The notes under the pieces were generated by a model. It was not told where the DNA came from and made no database searches. It saw only the letters and a program-made list of their open reading frames with translations. A stretch of 64,000 nucleotides of DNA, taken from the NCBI GenBank assembly GCA_009829735.1, contig CM020618.1, positions 8,089,119 through 8,153,118 of the forward strand, in the 5' to 3' direction. Positions 39,731 through 50,358 of this stretch are shown here, piece after piece (positions within the stretch are counted from its first letter, which is position 1; every line of letters starts with the position of its first letter). Source of the DNA: Pyropia yezoensis (lineage: Eukaryota; Rhodophyta; Bangiophyceae; Bangiales; Bangiaceae). The translations under genes and the position numbers were made by a program.

Positions 39731-39832
39731 GCGGGCATCGGCATCAGAACTGGTCCCCGCGACGGCACTATTGCCACCCCCTTCACGTAAACCGGCCCTG
39801 GTGGCCGCCGGCGCCGTACCCGACGCGGTGGC

Positions 39833-42487
39833 TCAATCGGTAGGGAGGGGGCGGTCCTGCTCATCCGGGGGAGGGGTTATGAAGGCCCGCACCTTGGCTG
39901 CCCATGCGGGGAAGAAGAGCTCGTGAAACGACAGGTCTTCCACAAACCTGAAAGGGTCTTCTGCACCACCCGACGCCGCCGTGCCCCTGCTTTCGGGTCG
40001 ACCCTTGCCCTTGCCCTTGCCGCCGCCGCCGCCACCCGCAGCCAAGACGACTCGGGCCGGTGGCTGTGGAGCGTCGTACTTAGCGAGGACCAACACCTGA
40101 AGCTCGTCCAGCAGCGAGAGGTTCTGTCGGCGACCCTTCTGCTTCAAGACGTCCGTCAGAGGCGCTCTGTGTGTGAAAACGGCACACCCAGCCGTAAGCG
40201 CCTGCGCGTCTGCAATTGCACGGTCCTTGGCCGATGCCATGCAAAGAAGGGTGCGCCGCAACTTCGCTTCTTTGATCGCGAAGCGCACGAAAGAGACAAG
40301 AGTAGCAAAGAACGCAGAGTCGGTGCCCCGTGTCAGCCGCCGGATGGCATTGTTGCCCGCGTTGCGACGACCCGTCCACTCCCAACCGTCCTGGAGCATC
40401 CACAGGCGCACCTGGTTGCAGTGCACCAGCGGTACGCCCCCCAAAGTGCAAAGTGCCGGAGACGCACACGACTCGGTCGTCAAGGCGTGCTCGCCCCGTG
40501 AGCCTACAGAGTCGGTGATGCGCTTGATAATGTATTCGCCAGACCGCTCGTCTTCAATGTAGATCAGGGCAATCTTGATCGTGCGTCGCAAGACGGCCTT
40601 GCCAATACGGGACGTCTCCGGGCCGCCCCTGGCGGTCGCGTCGTCTTGGTCCTCTTGTTCACGGTCCACCTCATCGGAATCACGGTGAGCAAGGTCCACG
40701 TCCATGGGGTCCTGCTTGCGGTTGTCCATGTAGTTGTAGAAGATGCGAATGAGGTCCGACAAACTGTGCTGGAACAGAGACTGCTTCTTGCCCAAAGGTT
40801 GGCGGTCGTTGTACTCTCGTAGCCAGCTTGTAATGAAGTGGATGTTGTCCACGTCGCTCATCTCCTTGGTTTTGGCGGCCGTCGAGTTCGCGGGCACCCC
40901 CAACTTGAGGGCCATCATGAGCGTCAAGGGTTGCCCGTCACGCCGAACGATGACCGTCACTTGCACCTCACCGACAGCGTTGGCGTGCCCATCCTTGTGC
41001 AGCTCCCGCAGCGCCGTCAGTCGATGAGCGCCGTCCACGAGTAAAAAGCTATCCTCGGCCCCGGGACCCTCTGGGTCTGCGCGTACGGATATCATTCCGT
41101 ACGTGGTCGTATAACCAAAGTCGCGGTACGACCGCAGCTGTTCGTCGACAGTGCCGCGGTTGATAGTACGCATCGTCCGCGGGGCAATGCGAATGGCCTC
41201 GATCGGTACATACAGCTTCGTCGCGATAACGTAGTCGCTGGTAGGACCGACCCATGTAGGCGCCGACGCCGTCACCACGCCACTGTCCATATGCGGTACT
41301 GGAACATCCCCTGGTGCTGTTGGCAGCAGCTCATTGTCAGACGGGGCCCGAGAGTTGCTGTCAGAACGACTGTCATCAGCGACGCCACGGCCATCGCCGT
41401 CTCCACCACTGCCCGGTCCGCCGGACTCACTCGCTCCGCTGGTGCCAGTTCGACGACCAGAACTGCCGCCGGCGACGCCACGACCGTCGCCGTTTCCACC
41501 ACCGCCTGGTCGGCCCGCCCCACACGCTCTCGCTGATGCACCACCTCCGCCACCACCACCGCCACCACCACCGCCACCCCGACCGGCACCCCGACCGTCA
41601 CGCTTGGCGCTACGACTGCGACCACGCTCAGCGTCACGGGAAGTCGTGCGAGGTCGGTCAGCCCCGCCATTGGCCTGACGTCCGCCGTCATCGCCTCCGC
41701 GTCTACCACGATCGGTGCAAAGAGCCTGACTGCGACCACGATCAGTGGTGTCACGGGAAGTCGTGCGAGGTCGGTCAGCCCCGCCATCAGCTCGACGTCC
41801 GCCGCCATCAGCCCGACGTCCGCAGTCATCGCCTCCGCGTCCACCACGATCGGTGCTTCGAGCGTGACCGCGACCACGATCGCTAGTGTCACGGGAAGTC
41901 GTGCGAGGTCGGTCAGCCCCGCCATGGGCCCGACGTCCGCCGTCATCGCCTCCGCGTCCACCGCGACCGGTGCTTCGGGCGTGACCGCGGCCACGATCGG
42001 TAGTGTCTCGGGAGGTCGTGCGAGGCCGGCCGGCGTCGCGAAAAGCGTGACCAGGTCGGTCAGTGCCGCGGCTATCCCGACGTCCCCCGTCATCGTCACC
42101 ACGTCCGTCGCGATCAGCGTTTCGCAGGGCGACTCCTCGGTCGCCATTATCGGCTCCGTGACCGATGCTGCCACCACTAGAGATAGCGCCACGTCCACCA
42201 CCGCTACCACCACCACTACCACCACCGCGGGCACCGCCACGTCCACCATCGCTACCGCCACCACGGGGACCGCCACGGGGACCGCCCCGGGCACCGCCCC
42301 GGGCACCATCCCGGGCATCGCCACCACCACCGCCGCCACCACCGCCACGGCCACCACCACGGGCACCACCACCGGCCTTTCCCGGTGCCATCGGTCCTAT
42401 AGAGCCACCAAGGGGTGTCGGCCTCGCCACCACGCGCACCACACAGACCGCCAACACCACACAACCCGCCGCCTTGGCCGCCGCCAC
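39833..42487 (-). CDS. ParB/sulfiredoxin-fold domain protein with repetitive basic N terminus
   Basis: The exon starts at 42,487 directly after a poly-C tract ending in CAG, coding VAAAKAAGC, so upstream exon(s) exist. Residues ~45-370 are Gly/Arg/Asp-rich, including about four copies of a ~40-residue unit with RPRTTSRDTTDRGRG. A ParB-N-like domain follows at about 430-530 with the motif VDGAHRLTALRELH, the signature used for DNA binding or nuclease and CTPase chemistry in ParB-type proteins. A conserved helical region of ~300 residues follows it. The C terminus has Gly/Lys repeats and ends at TGA 39,833. ParB domains are mostly bacterial or phage; in this context the role is unknown. It shares its upstream region with the Ala-rich gene at 614-2448. 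Confidence 0.68.
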   Translation of the reverse strand: MAAAKAAGCVVLAVCVVRVVARPTPLGGSIGPMAPGKAGGGARGGGRGGGGGGGGGDARDGARGGARGGPRGGPRGGGSDGGRGGARGGGSGGGSGGGRGAISSGGSIGHGADNGDRGVALRNADRDGRGDDDGGRRDSRGTDRPGHAFRDAGRPRTTSRDTTDRGRGHARSTGRGGRGGDDGGRRAHGGADRPRTTSRDTSDRGRGHARSTDRGGRGGDDCGRRADGGGRRADGGADRPRTTSRDTTDRGRSQALCTDRGRRGGDDGGRQANGGADRPRTTSRDAERGRSRSAKRDGRGAGRGGGGGGGGGGGGGASARACGAGRPGGGGNGDGRGVAGGSSGRRTGTSGASESGGPGSGGDGDGRGVADDSRSDSNSRAPSDNELLPTAPGDVPVPHMDSGVVTASAPTWVGPTSDYVIATKLYVPIEAIRIAPRTMRTINRGTVDEQLRSYRDFGYTTTYGMISVRADPEGPGAEDSFLLVDGAHRLTALRELHKDGHANAVGEVQVTVIVRRDGQPLTLMMALKLGVPANSTAAKTKEMSDVDNIHFITSWLREYNDRQPLGKKQSLFQHSLSDLIRIFYNYMDNRKQDPMDVDLAHRDSDEVDREQEDQDDATARGGPETSRIGKAVLRRTIKIALIYIEDERSGEYIIKRITDSVGSRGEHALTTESCASPALCTLGGVPLVHCNQVRLWMLQDGWEWTGRRNAGNNAIRRLTRGTDSAFFATLVSFVRFAIKEAKLRRTLLCMASAKDRAIADAQALTAGCAVFTHRAPLTDVLKQKGRRQNLSLLDELQVLVLAKYDAPQPPARVVLAAGGGGGGKGKGKGRPESRGTAASGGAEDPFRFVEDLSFHELFFPAWAAKVRAFITPPPDEQDRPLPTD

Positions 42488-43140
42488 CTGGGGGGGGGGG
42501 GGGGGGAGGAAGAGGGGGGTGGGGCGGCACACCAGCAGCGGCGGCGGCGCGGTTTAAAGAAGCCGCGCCGCCGGTGCTAGCGCGATCTGCGCCCCTCCCC
42601 CAACAGAGCCGCCGCGCCCGTGCCCCCCCGCGGCCTGCCGCCGATCCGCCACCCCACCCCTCCCACACTCTCCCCCCTCCTCCTCACGCCCCCTCCTCTC
42701 GCCCCCCCCCCCCCACAACAAACGCACCGGTCCGGCCGCTACAACCCCCACACAACCCGCCGCCTTGGCCGCTGCCACCTGCAGGGGGGGGGGGGGTGGG
42801 GGAGGGGGGTGGGGGGGAATGGGGGAAAAAGGCACGGCAGAGAATCAGCGGCCGTGGGGTGGTTGCGCGGCTTGGGGGCAGCACACCAGCAGCGGCGGCG
42901 GCACGGTTGAAAGAAATCGCGCCGCCGGTGCTGGCGCGACCTGCCCCCCTCCCCCAACAGAGCCGCCGCGCCCGTGCTCCCCTCCGTCCGGCCGCCGATC
43001 CTCCACCCCGCCCCTGCCACACTCTCCCCCCTCCTCCTCACGCCCCTTCCCCCCTCACGCCCCCCCCCCACAACAAATGCACCGGTCCGGCCGCTACAAC
43101 CGCCGCAACCACCACCTCCCGCCGCCTTGGCCGCCACCAG
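42488..43140 (-). repeat. Two tandem leader modules upstream of the ParB-like gene
   Basis: Same organisation as 2,449-3,150, with hairpins at 42,543-42,572 and 42,897-42,926 and C-rich 3' splice-like junctions at 42,490-42,488 and about 42,783-42,779. The distal unit repeats the AKAAGC exon start, then diverges. Confidence 0.6.
42543..42572 (-). promoter_or_regulatory. Hairpin of leader module, best-paired copy
   Basis: Ten-base arms GGCGGCGCGG and CCGCGCCGCC enclose a 10-base A/T-rich loop. The loop is conserved in all five copies. Confidence 0.5.
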
Positions 43141-43535
43141 CAGCGGGGGGGGTGGGGGGAGTGGTGGGGGAAGGGAGGGGGCGCGGCACACCGTGGAGAG
43201 GGTGAGGGGAAGGGGGCCCGGCACGACCGGGAAAGGGAGAGGTGGGGGAAGGGAGGGGCCGCGGCACACCGTGGAGAGGGTGAGGGAGAGAGGGCGCGGC
43301 GCAACCGGGAAAGGGAGGGTGGGGGAAGGGAGGGGCCGCGGCTGACCGTGGAGAGGGTGAGGGGGAGAGGGCGCGGTACGGCCGGGAAAGGGAGGGTGGT
43401 TTGTGGCACGTACAGAGCGCGGCGGGGAGGGCGGTGGGGGGACGGGACCGCGCGTGCACGCATGCGCGCGTGCATGCCCGTTCATCGGGCGCCGCGCGCA
43501 TGCATGCGCGCGTGCGTGGGTGCATGAATGCGTGC
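43140..43535. repeat. G-rich minisatellite and alternating purine-pyrimidine tract (second copy)
   Basis: Three to four units of GGCACACCGTGGAGAGGGTG with GGGAAAGGGAG-type partners are followed from about 43,451 by CGCGCGTGCACGCATGCGCG-like alternation. It matches 3,150-3,445. Confidence 0.6.
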
Positions 43536-44753
43536 GCGTCACAGCACCCCGTTTCGAACTCAGAGCGGCAAATTAATAAATGGTCGAGGAAAGCGACCGT
43601 ACGTACAGAGGTTGTTTTAGGACATGTTTTCCTCTTGACGCGATAAATTCCACTCTGCTCGCCTGTGCCCGCCAGGTGGTGGGTCAGTCAACACTCCTTG
43701 CACTGCCTGGCGATATTATTGGCATCCTGCATTGCTGTGGACCATGAACGCAGAACTGCACGCGGGTCTTTGCGCTCCTTAGGCTACCCACCCGCTTGGA
43801 CCCCTCTTCACGTTGTACCCCTGCGCGCGCCCACACCCGCACGCGCGTGTGCATGTGCCGAACGCAGTTCGAGCCCCACCCCACCCCCCCCCGCCTCCCC
43901 CCCCCCCCCCCCCCCCCCTACGCGAAAATTTGCGGGGCACACATTTGCGGGAAGGTTCCGGGTGACGACTTCGCAAGCATTAACCGGTAAAAACTCAGCG
44001 CGCGGTCTGGTCTCGATGACTGGGTGAGTGTCAGCCAGCCAGCACTCTTTATCGTCCAGCACGCCCAGCTGAGAAATGCGCGATCATAGCCCTTCCATAG
44101 CGGGTTTCCCGTTTCCACAGTACAATGCGGGTCCGTTTTGACAGCGGCTGTGGGGCGCACATGCAGGGGACGGTCGGGAGACAGAGACAGAGGTACGCCC
44201 TCCGCGTCATATGCGTTTGTAAATGAATAGCACAGCGCATGATGCCTCACATGATGGTCGTATCTATATATGCAGCGCGTGCGTGCGTCGGCCGACGAAA
44301 TGTCAACAGAAAGTACACAAATAAATAGAGAATGCTGGGGCGGACGGTACCGCGAGAGGGGTTTCGCAATCGCATCCGCAACCCGCAAACCCGATTTAGG
44401 GCGTCTTCCTGCACCTTTAGGATGTGCTGGCGAAAAAAAAAAATTAAAAAAAAAAACACTGCGCATACCCCTTGACAAGGTTGTCCTCATGCCTCTCACA
44501 AAAATGGGGTCTCGCCGGCGCTTCCCCTTCTGGGCGGGTCCGTAGCGGGGCAAGCGTGTAGTACATGAACGAGTAGAAGGGCGTTCACACGCAGACGGTC
44601 TGACGGGAGCGGAATGCGAGGCGACGCGCGCGGTCGCAGGCCGGACGGGAGTTCAAGACTGCCCGGCGATACGCTTAATGTGTGCGCGTGCACGAGTGCC
44701 AAGTTCTTTGCGGTGGTTCATCTGTGAAAAACCGGGCCTCTCCCGCCCGACAG
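43536..44753. other. Intergenic stretch with poly(C) and poly(A) runs
   Basis: A C-rich tract at about 43,873-43,919 (with uninterrupted C runs) and an A-rich run at 44,433-44,457 stand out. A direct repeat of ATTTGCGGG lies at about 43,927-43,952. Open frames here have no coding character. Confidence 0.45.
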
Positions 44754-46069
44754 TCACCACCAGCGTGACGTGGGCAGGGCGTACACCCTGACACGGTCAT
44801 AGCCCTCGCCAGCCTTGCACTCGCCAATCAACTCAAGGGTAAAGTGTGGGCCCCCCGCGCACTACATTTACGCTTGGGGACCCAACACCTGCCGCTCCCC
44901 TCGCACGCCCGCCCGACACCCACGCCCCAGCAGACCAGTCTTCGCCCCTGGTCCACCCCGCCGGTGCAATGCCACGTGCTTCATGGATTGGGTGGGGCAG
45001 GCCAAGTACTGGCGCCTGCTCAGCCCCATTTCACGACCCACCCGGTGACGGCGACACAAGGTCATGCAAGCGGTTACTCACTCCCCGTGAAGCGCTCAGA
45101 GGAGCCGAGGTACTCAACCACGGTCCGCATGACATGCACAGGGCAGTTGCCCTTGTGTGACAACCACTCTTCAATCTCGCCGCTGTGAAACACGCACATA
45201 CACGGCAGGCGGCGCTCCTTGTCCCCAGCCTGAAACTATTCCAAACAGATGCTGCACGGGTCCTCAGCACCAGCCGCGTCCGCAGCCTGCAGTGTGAACG
45301 ACGGGAGCAATTACATTGCCAATGCGGGTACCGGGCACATGCCACCGGCCCAGCCGCCAGGGCCCCCCACGGGCACGCGCAGACCCGCTTGCAGTGCCGG
45401 CCACGGCCCGTGCGCCACAGGGGCGTTGGCCACCGGCCCAGACGGGGGGGCAGTCGCCACAGAAACCGCGCGCATCGTACCCACATCAGGCACAGGGGAC
45501 ATGCCCGGAAGCGAGACATCGACGTGCATCACGGGCACGCGCAGACCCGCTGGCAGTGTCGGCCCCGGCCCGCGCGCCACAGGGGCGTTGGCCACCGGCC
45601 CAGGCGGGGGGGCACCCGCTACCACCCCCGCCGCGGACCCCCCCTGTGGGATAGAGCCCGCCTGTGGTACACGGCCCATCACAAATACAACCTGGCCACG
45701 CGAGCCATGGGGCGTCGTCGCCGCCGTGCTGAGGTTCTCGAGCGCGGCGCTCAGACTGCCTGCGGGCGCCGTCGCGGCTGTGGATGACCCCGGGATGGCC
45801 GCTGCACCCTGGGAGGCATCGACAGAATCCGTGGCCGTGTCATCGGTCAAATCGATGATGGGCGGGGGGACAGGAGCCCCCCCGTGGACCCCCGCCAAGT
45901 ACCCGACCGCTCCGCTACCAGTCAAGAGCGCGATATCCGCCTCCGCTCTCCCGGATGAGCGCCCAGCCCGCTCGGCCAACCGAGAGGACCGCCGGGGGGG
46001 CCGGCGCTAGTGCCGCTCCCCCGTGTCGTCATCCGAGCTGCGCCGCTGGTAGTTGCGGTCAGCCGACAT
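44754..46069 (-). pseudogene. SIM plus RING-H2-like gene, with in-frame TAG codons
   Basis: ATG 46,069 opens a frame that reads through to 45,332 apart from one TAG. It contains PPPIIDLTDDTATD, a classical SUMO-interacting motif, and a 54-residue tandem repeat (GPVANAPVA). A 45-bp intron (45,331-45,287, GTACCC..CTGCAG) joins in frame to an exon 45,286-45,082 whose product resembles a RING-H2 finger: CSICLE, TAG, FQAGDKERRLPC, then FH..E and EEWL..CPVH. Two zinc ligands are replaced (Cys to Glu, Cys to His). That exon ends at a GTGAGT donor; a later coding-like piece at 44,861-44,754 may be the last exon. SIM plus RING is the plan of SUMO-targeted ubiquitin ligases. Decay, consensus errors or reassigned TAG could explain the stops. 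Confidence 0.4.
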
Positions 46070-46840
46070 GATCCAGGCCCGGCTGGGGTTTGGGACGGGC
46101 AAGGCGGGTGCAAAAAAACAGCTTGTGGAGGGCGACGAGGGCGGGAAGGCGGGAAGGGGGGGGGGGGCGGGAGGGCGGGAAGGGTGGCGGGGAGCCCACA
46201 CAGGCCGACGCGCATCCGTCCTGGGAAGGGGGCCGCCCGCAGGGGAACGGTACTGCGGTGCTGGCAAAGAGGCAACAGACCCCACGCGTCTCCTCCCAGA
46301 TAATCCGAAAGGCGCCTTGCACGAGGCAGACCAGGTCCGGTCTCAATACAATAGATTGGGAGCCGGTGATGCCATGCCCAGGCCCAAGCACGTCCCGTGA
46401 TTCTTGTGCTGGGCCGACAGGACCGACCTCACTCAAACACAGGGTGGAAAGGCGTGCTTGACCACATTCTTGATTGCGTCAAGAGAGGGTGTCACACTCC
46501 CAAACTGCGCCCTATCCCCTCGCCGAATGCTGTGTGGCCACTGCGCTGTGGGGAACGGCGTGTGCCGCCCGCGCAGTGATCCTTGAGCCGGGATCCTTGC
46601 CAAGCCTGTTTTTCAGCCGTTACGCCACTCCGCGATTTGTCGAGTGGCCCCTTGAACCCCCCTCCACACCCCCGTGCGGGCCGACTGTTTATTTTTGTCT
46701 TCGTCTGTGAGGCGTGTTAATTGCCTATAGATGTCGCCTTCCCACCATCTTTTATGAGGGTAAGCCAAGACGCACAGCGACGGTGCGTACCACAAGATGG
46801 AAGAAAGGGTGGGTTTTTGCCGTCGTTCAGGGGGGGTATG
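46070..46840. other. Intergenic stretch
   Basis: No coding pattern was seen. A G-run of about 11 lies near 46,157. Confidence 0.35.
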
Positions 46841-48540
46841 GCCGGAGGGGACGGCCGCTGTGGACGGCCGGCGAAGACAGCCGGAGGGGCTTACCTGCGG
46901 CGATTGCCTGCGGCGATTTCCGGCGAGGGCTGCCGGAGGGGCCTGCCCGCGCCGATTGCCCGCGGGGGCGGCCTGCAGGAGTGGCGTGCGGTGGCGGCCG
47001 AATGGGGCGGCGTGCGGCAGTGGCCGGCCGCCGCCGTGGCGAGCGGCGGGGCGGGTCGGCGGCGGGGGGGGGGGGGGGGGTGCCGGTTGAGGTGGCTTGT
47101 GGCGATTGTACACTACGGTGGCCGGCTTCAGGGGCCGGCGGTGGTGCACTGAGGTGGTGGGCCGCTGCGGGGGGCCGCCTTCGTGGCCGGCGACAGGGGC
47201 CAGCGGTGGGGACCAGCTGTGACGCCTCTCGTCAGCAGTCAATGCGGGGTGGCCTGTGGCGGTGGGTAGCGGCAGTCTGGGGCTTGAGGAAGTTAACAAG
47301 AGCGACTAAGAAGCTCTTTCAGATGGGCCACCCCTGTCCCCATCACTTCATCCGTTTACTTCCGCCGTGCAAAAGAAGGCTCCATATACCAACTCTCGGT
47401 GCCAGGTTCATCGTTAGATGCCGTGTAACGGGGGGGGGGGGGGGGGGGGGGGGGGGGAGGGCCCGATTTAAAGGTTCGACCACTCGGGGATCCATTACAG
47501 AGCCAGCTAAGAGCCCAGAGTGTGCCAGTCCCTGCATGCGTGCACGTAGGTGGCAGAGGCGAGCTGCCGCACCACAGGTGCAACCGGGAGCAGTGGTGGG
47601 AGAAGAAGGTGGGCAGCCGCAGCCTGCGGCAAAGGCCGGCGGGTGTGCCTTGCGGCGGGGGCAGGTGAGGGTGGGCGACGTGGGTGACCGGCGGAGATTG
47701 CCTGCGGTGGTGGCCTGCGGCGGCTGCGGATGCGGTGGCCTGCTGGCGTGGCCGGTGGGGGTGGCCGGCGGCGGCGCTCGGCGGCTGTTGAATGCGGCAG
47801 TGGCCTTGGGGATGGCTGGCGTGGTTGGCCAGCGGTGGTGGCTGGCGGCGGTGGCGTGGGGTCGCTGCCGGCGGCGGGGACAGGAGGCTGCGGCCGGCGG
47901 CAGTGGCCTCCGGGATGGCTGGCGTGGTTGGCCAGCGATGGTGGCTGGCGGCAGTGGCGTGGGGTGGCTGCCGGCAGTGGCGTGGGGTGGCTGCCGGCGG
48001 CGGGGACAGGAGGCTGTGGCCGGCGGGGGTGGCGATGGCGACCTGAGGTTTCATGCGGCGGTAACCGGTGCGGATGGTCGGTGAGGGTTGCTGTTCAGGA
48101 TGGCCGGTGGATGTGGCGGGAAGCGGCTCATGTAGCCAGAAAAAAGCGGCTGCTACCGGCGTGGGTGCGGCTGTTACAGGTATAGAGGGGCGTCTGCTGT
48201 GGCCGGGGCGGCGGCTGCTACTGTGGGGGGGGGACCGTGGCACGCACTGGCGGGGGAGGGGGGTCGGTGGGTGCCACCGGTGGTGGGTAGCTGCCTCCGG
48301 TGGTGGGCCGTTGCTACTGAGGGCGAGGCGGCTCCTCCCGCTGCTGAAGTCGGGAAGGGGGGGGGGGGGGGGGGAGGGGGGCTGCTGGTACGCTTGTGGA
48401 GTGACTGCTACCGATGGGGGGCCGCTGGTGCCGGCGGAGGGTGCGGCTGCTGCAATCAGGCGGGCGGCACAGTGCTTGGGGCTTCCACGTGCCAATATGC
48501 CCGCCCCCCCCCCCCCCCCCCCCCCCCCCCCAAGCTGTCC
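46840..48540. repeat. GC-rich minisatellite array with poly(G)/poly(C) runs
   Basis: Degenerate units rich in GGCCGGCGG and GGCGTGGTTGGCCAGCG repeat through the stretch; a ~100-bp unit recurs at about 47,811 and 47,918. Poly(G) runs lie at 47,430-47,457 and 48,356-48,375, and poly(C) at about 48,504-48,531. Both strands hold long open frames, which is a repeat effect; neither shows a recognised domain. Confidence 0.5.
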
Positions 48541-48696
48541 CACTCCGCCCTCCATCCCAGCCCGCATTCCTCAAGTTCCCTCAGTGACTGTCTTGGCCGT
48601 TGTTGCCTACAAGACCCAGGAAGGCCCTCCGGCTGGAGCAGCGTCGTGGTGGGGAAGCAAAGTTAAGTTGACGGCAAGAGGGGGCAGAGATGAATC

Positions 48697-49521
48697 AAAC
48701 AAAGACGCCCGGTCCGAGTTGTACAGCGCGTACAGGGCAGTCGCCATCTCCCAGACGGGCGCGTCGGGTGGTCAATGTATAGAAAACCCATCGTACCAGA
48801 GTAGAATCGAAGGGGATTTGGGGGCCCTTACCACAACAAAAACGCTGTACCAGCGACCAGCCTCTGCAGTGTGTAAAGGCGATGAGAGCTAAGGGCGGTG
48901 AGAGCCGTCCACCACAGGAAAAGCATGGTCTTGGGCGGGCGCACTGTCCGCCCCCACCAGCATACGCCGCAGCGTGTACAGGCGATGAGAGCCGTCCACC
49001 ACAGGAAAGGCATGGTCGTGGGCGGGCGCACTGTCCGCCCCCACCAGCATACGCCGCAGCGTGTACAGACGATGAGAGCCGTCCACCGCAGGAAAGGCAT
49101 GGTCGCTGGCGGGCGCACTGTCCGCCCCCACCAGCATACGCCGCAGCGTGTACAGACGATGAGAGCCGTCCACCACAGGAAAGGCATGGTCGTTGACGGA
49201 GCGACCAAACTCTCGATGCACGCACATCGTGTCAATCGAGGCCGCGTAGCCAGCTCCATGGAACGACAAGAGTGGAGCGACGTCGCGGTCCACGTTGCCA
49301 CCGTTGCGATCACCGCCATAGGTAGGACGGTGGCGGTGTCCTTCGCCGGTACCACTACCAGATCCACCCCCGTTGCGGTCATCACCGCCACCACTGCCGC
49401 TGACACCGACACGAGTGCATCTGCCGTATGGACCACCGTCGTGACCATCACGGCCGCAACCAGAGCTACCGGTGCTGTCGTCGCGTTCGTGGCCATGATG
49501 GCCACCACCATTGGCGTCCAT
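48697..49521 (-). CDS. ParB-like gene with tandem DG-HRL repeats
   Basis: ATG 49,521 opens a Gly/Asp/His-rich N terminus like that of the ParB-like protein at 39,833-42,487. Three exact-phase 87-bp units (48,897-48,983, 48,984-49,070, 49,071-49,157) plus a partial fourth encode 29-residue copies of HAFPVVDGSHRLYTLRRMLV, which matches the ParB-box phrase VDGAHRLTALRELH of the neighbouring protein. The frame stops at 48,889 where a 12-base-scale duplication occurs, but the last copy is continued in another frame to a GTAAGG donor near 48,829, and a coding-like piece follows around 48,757-48,610. Expansion of the core motif has probably broken the fold; the gene may be a pseudogene. Confidence 0.45.
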
Positions 49522-49702
49522 CACCGTCGATATGCCCCCGACCCGCCCAGAGGCCTCAGGTCGCCGTCGAGAACAGCAGGGAACCGGGAAGGATTGTTCT
49601 TCGGCTGGAAAAAATCGCCAGCCGGAAAAAGGCGGTGTGGAACGGCGGGGGACGTCCGTCGAGTAGAGAAGGAACCGTCCGGCAGGACGACGGCGGTTGG
49701 CG

Positions 49703-49866
49703 GGAGTGAACAGGAACGGGACGCGCACAACCGTACGTGTCACTCAGCGCCCTGATCACAAGACCCGCCACCGCGCGGTTGGCTGGAGTGAACAGGAACG
49801 GGACGCGCACAACTGTACGTGTCACTCAGCGCCCTGTTCACAAGACCCGCCAGCGCATCCGACAAA
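49703..49866. repeat. 82-bp tandem repeat, two copies
   Basis: The unit begins GGAGTGAACAGGAACGGGAC and occurs at 49,703 and 49,785 with few changes. It lies upstream of the repeated ParB-like gene. Confidence 0.6.
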
Positions 49867-50018
49867 CGATTTGTAGGGTGTGAAAAAATCAACAACAAAC
49901 AAAGCTGCTCGTGCCATAACGCAACCATTTCAGGGGGTATTTAACAGTAACAAGTACCGCGACTTACACTGACGAGTGTGCCGGGGAGAAAGCCATCAAG
50001 ATCACGGGGGGGGGTGCT

Positions 50019-50358
50019 GTTATGTACATAACGCGACACAGATCGAGTGGTCCCAACCCCCAGACTTGTCAACACAGCAGATCGGGCACTCGATCACAGA
50101 ATGTGGTTCACAGGCGGCTTGACCGTTTATTCGGTGGCAAATCACGCGGACTGATCTCGCGAACGAAATCGACAGACATAAAATATACGGACGGTCGTGC
50201 CCATTTTTGCAGTCGTTAACGATAGTGCATGATGCGGCAGGCGTTTCTTTGCGGTTTAATGAAGAACGGTTCATGTGGTTGTGTTTTGTACAAAACGAGT
50301 GCGGCCGCAAAGAGCGACCTGGAGGACCAACACGCAGTGGTGTCCTTATGTACATAAC
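50019..50358. promoter_or_regulatory. Second cluster of TGTACA-core palindromes
   Basis: GTTATGTACATAAC followed by GCG is at 50,019-50,032, GTTTTGTACAAAAC at 50,283-50,296 and TTATGTACATAAC at 50,346-50,358. The first matches the core of the palindrome at 37,055-37,074. No gene was recognised between 49,930 and 50,770, where this cluster lies. Confidence 0.4.

Noticed and set aside
43918-44553. 211-aa minus ORF
   Set aside because: It crosses a poly(A) run, has no coding character and no neighbour support.
45311-45979. 222-aa ORF starting at 45,979
   Set aside because: The start is TTG and the same frame continues upstream to ATG 46,069 apart from one TAG; the far end runs past a likely donor into intron.
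46714-48567. Large ORFs of 456 aa (plus) and 403 aa (minus)
   Set aside because: Both strands are open because of GC-rich repeats; the products are low complexity without domains, and one start is inside unrelated DNA.
48897-49200. CRISPR-like array
   Set aside because: The 87-bp units are contiguous without spacers and keep a 29-codon frame; this is a coding-type tandem repeat.
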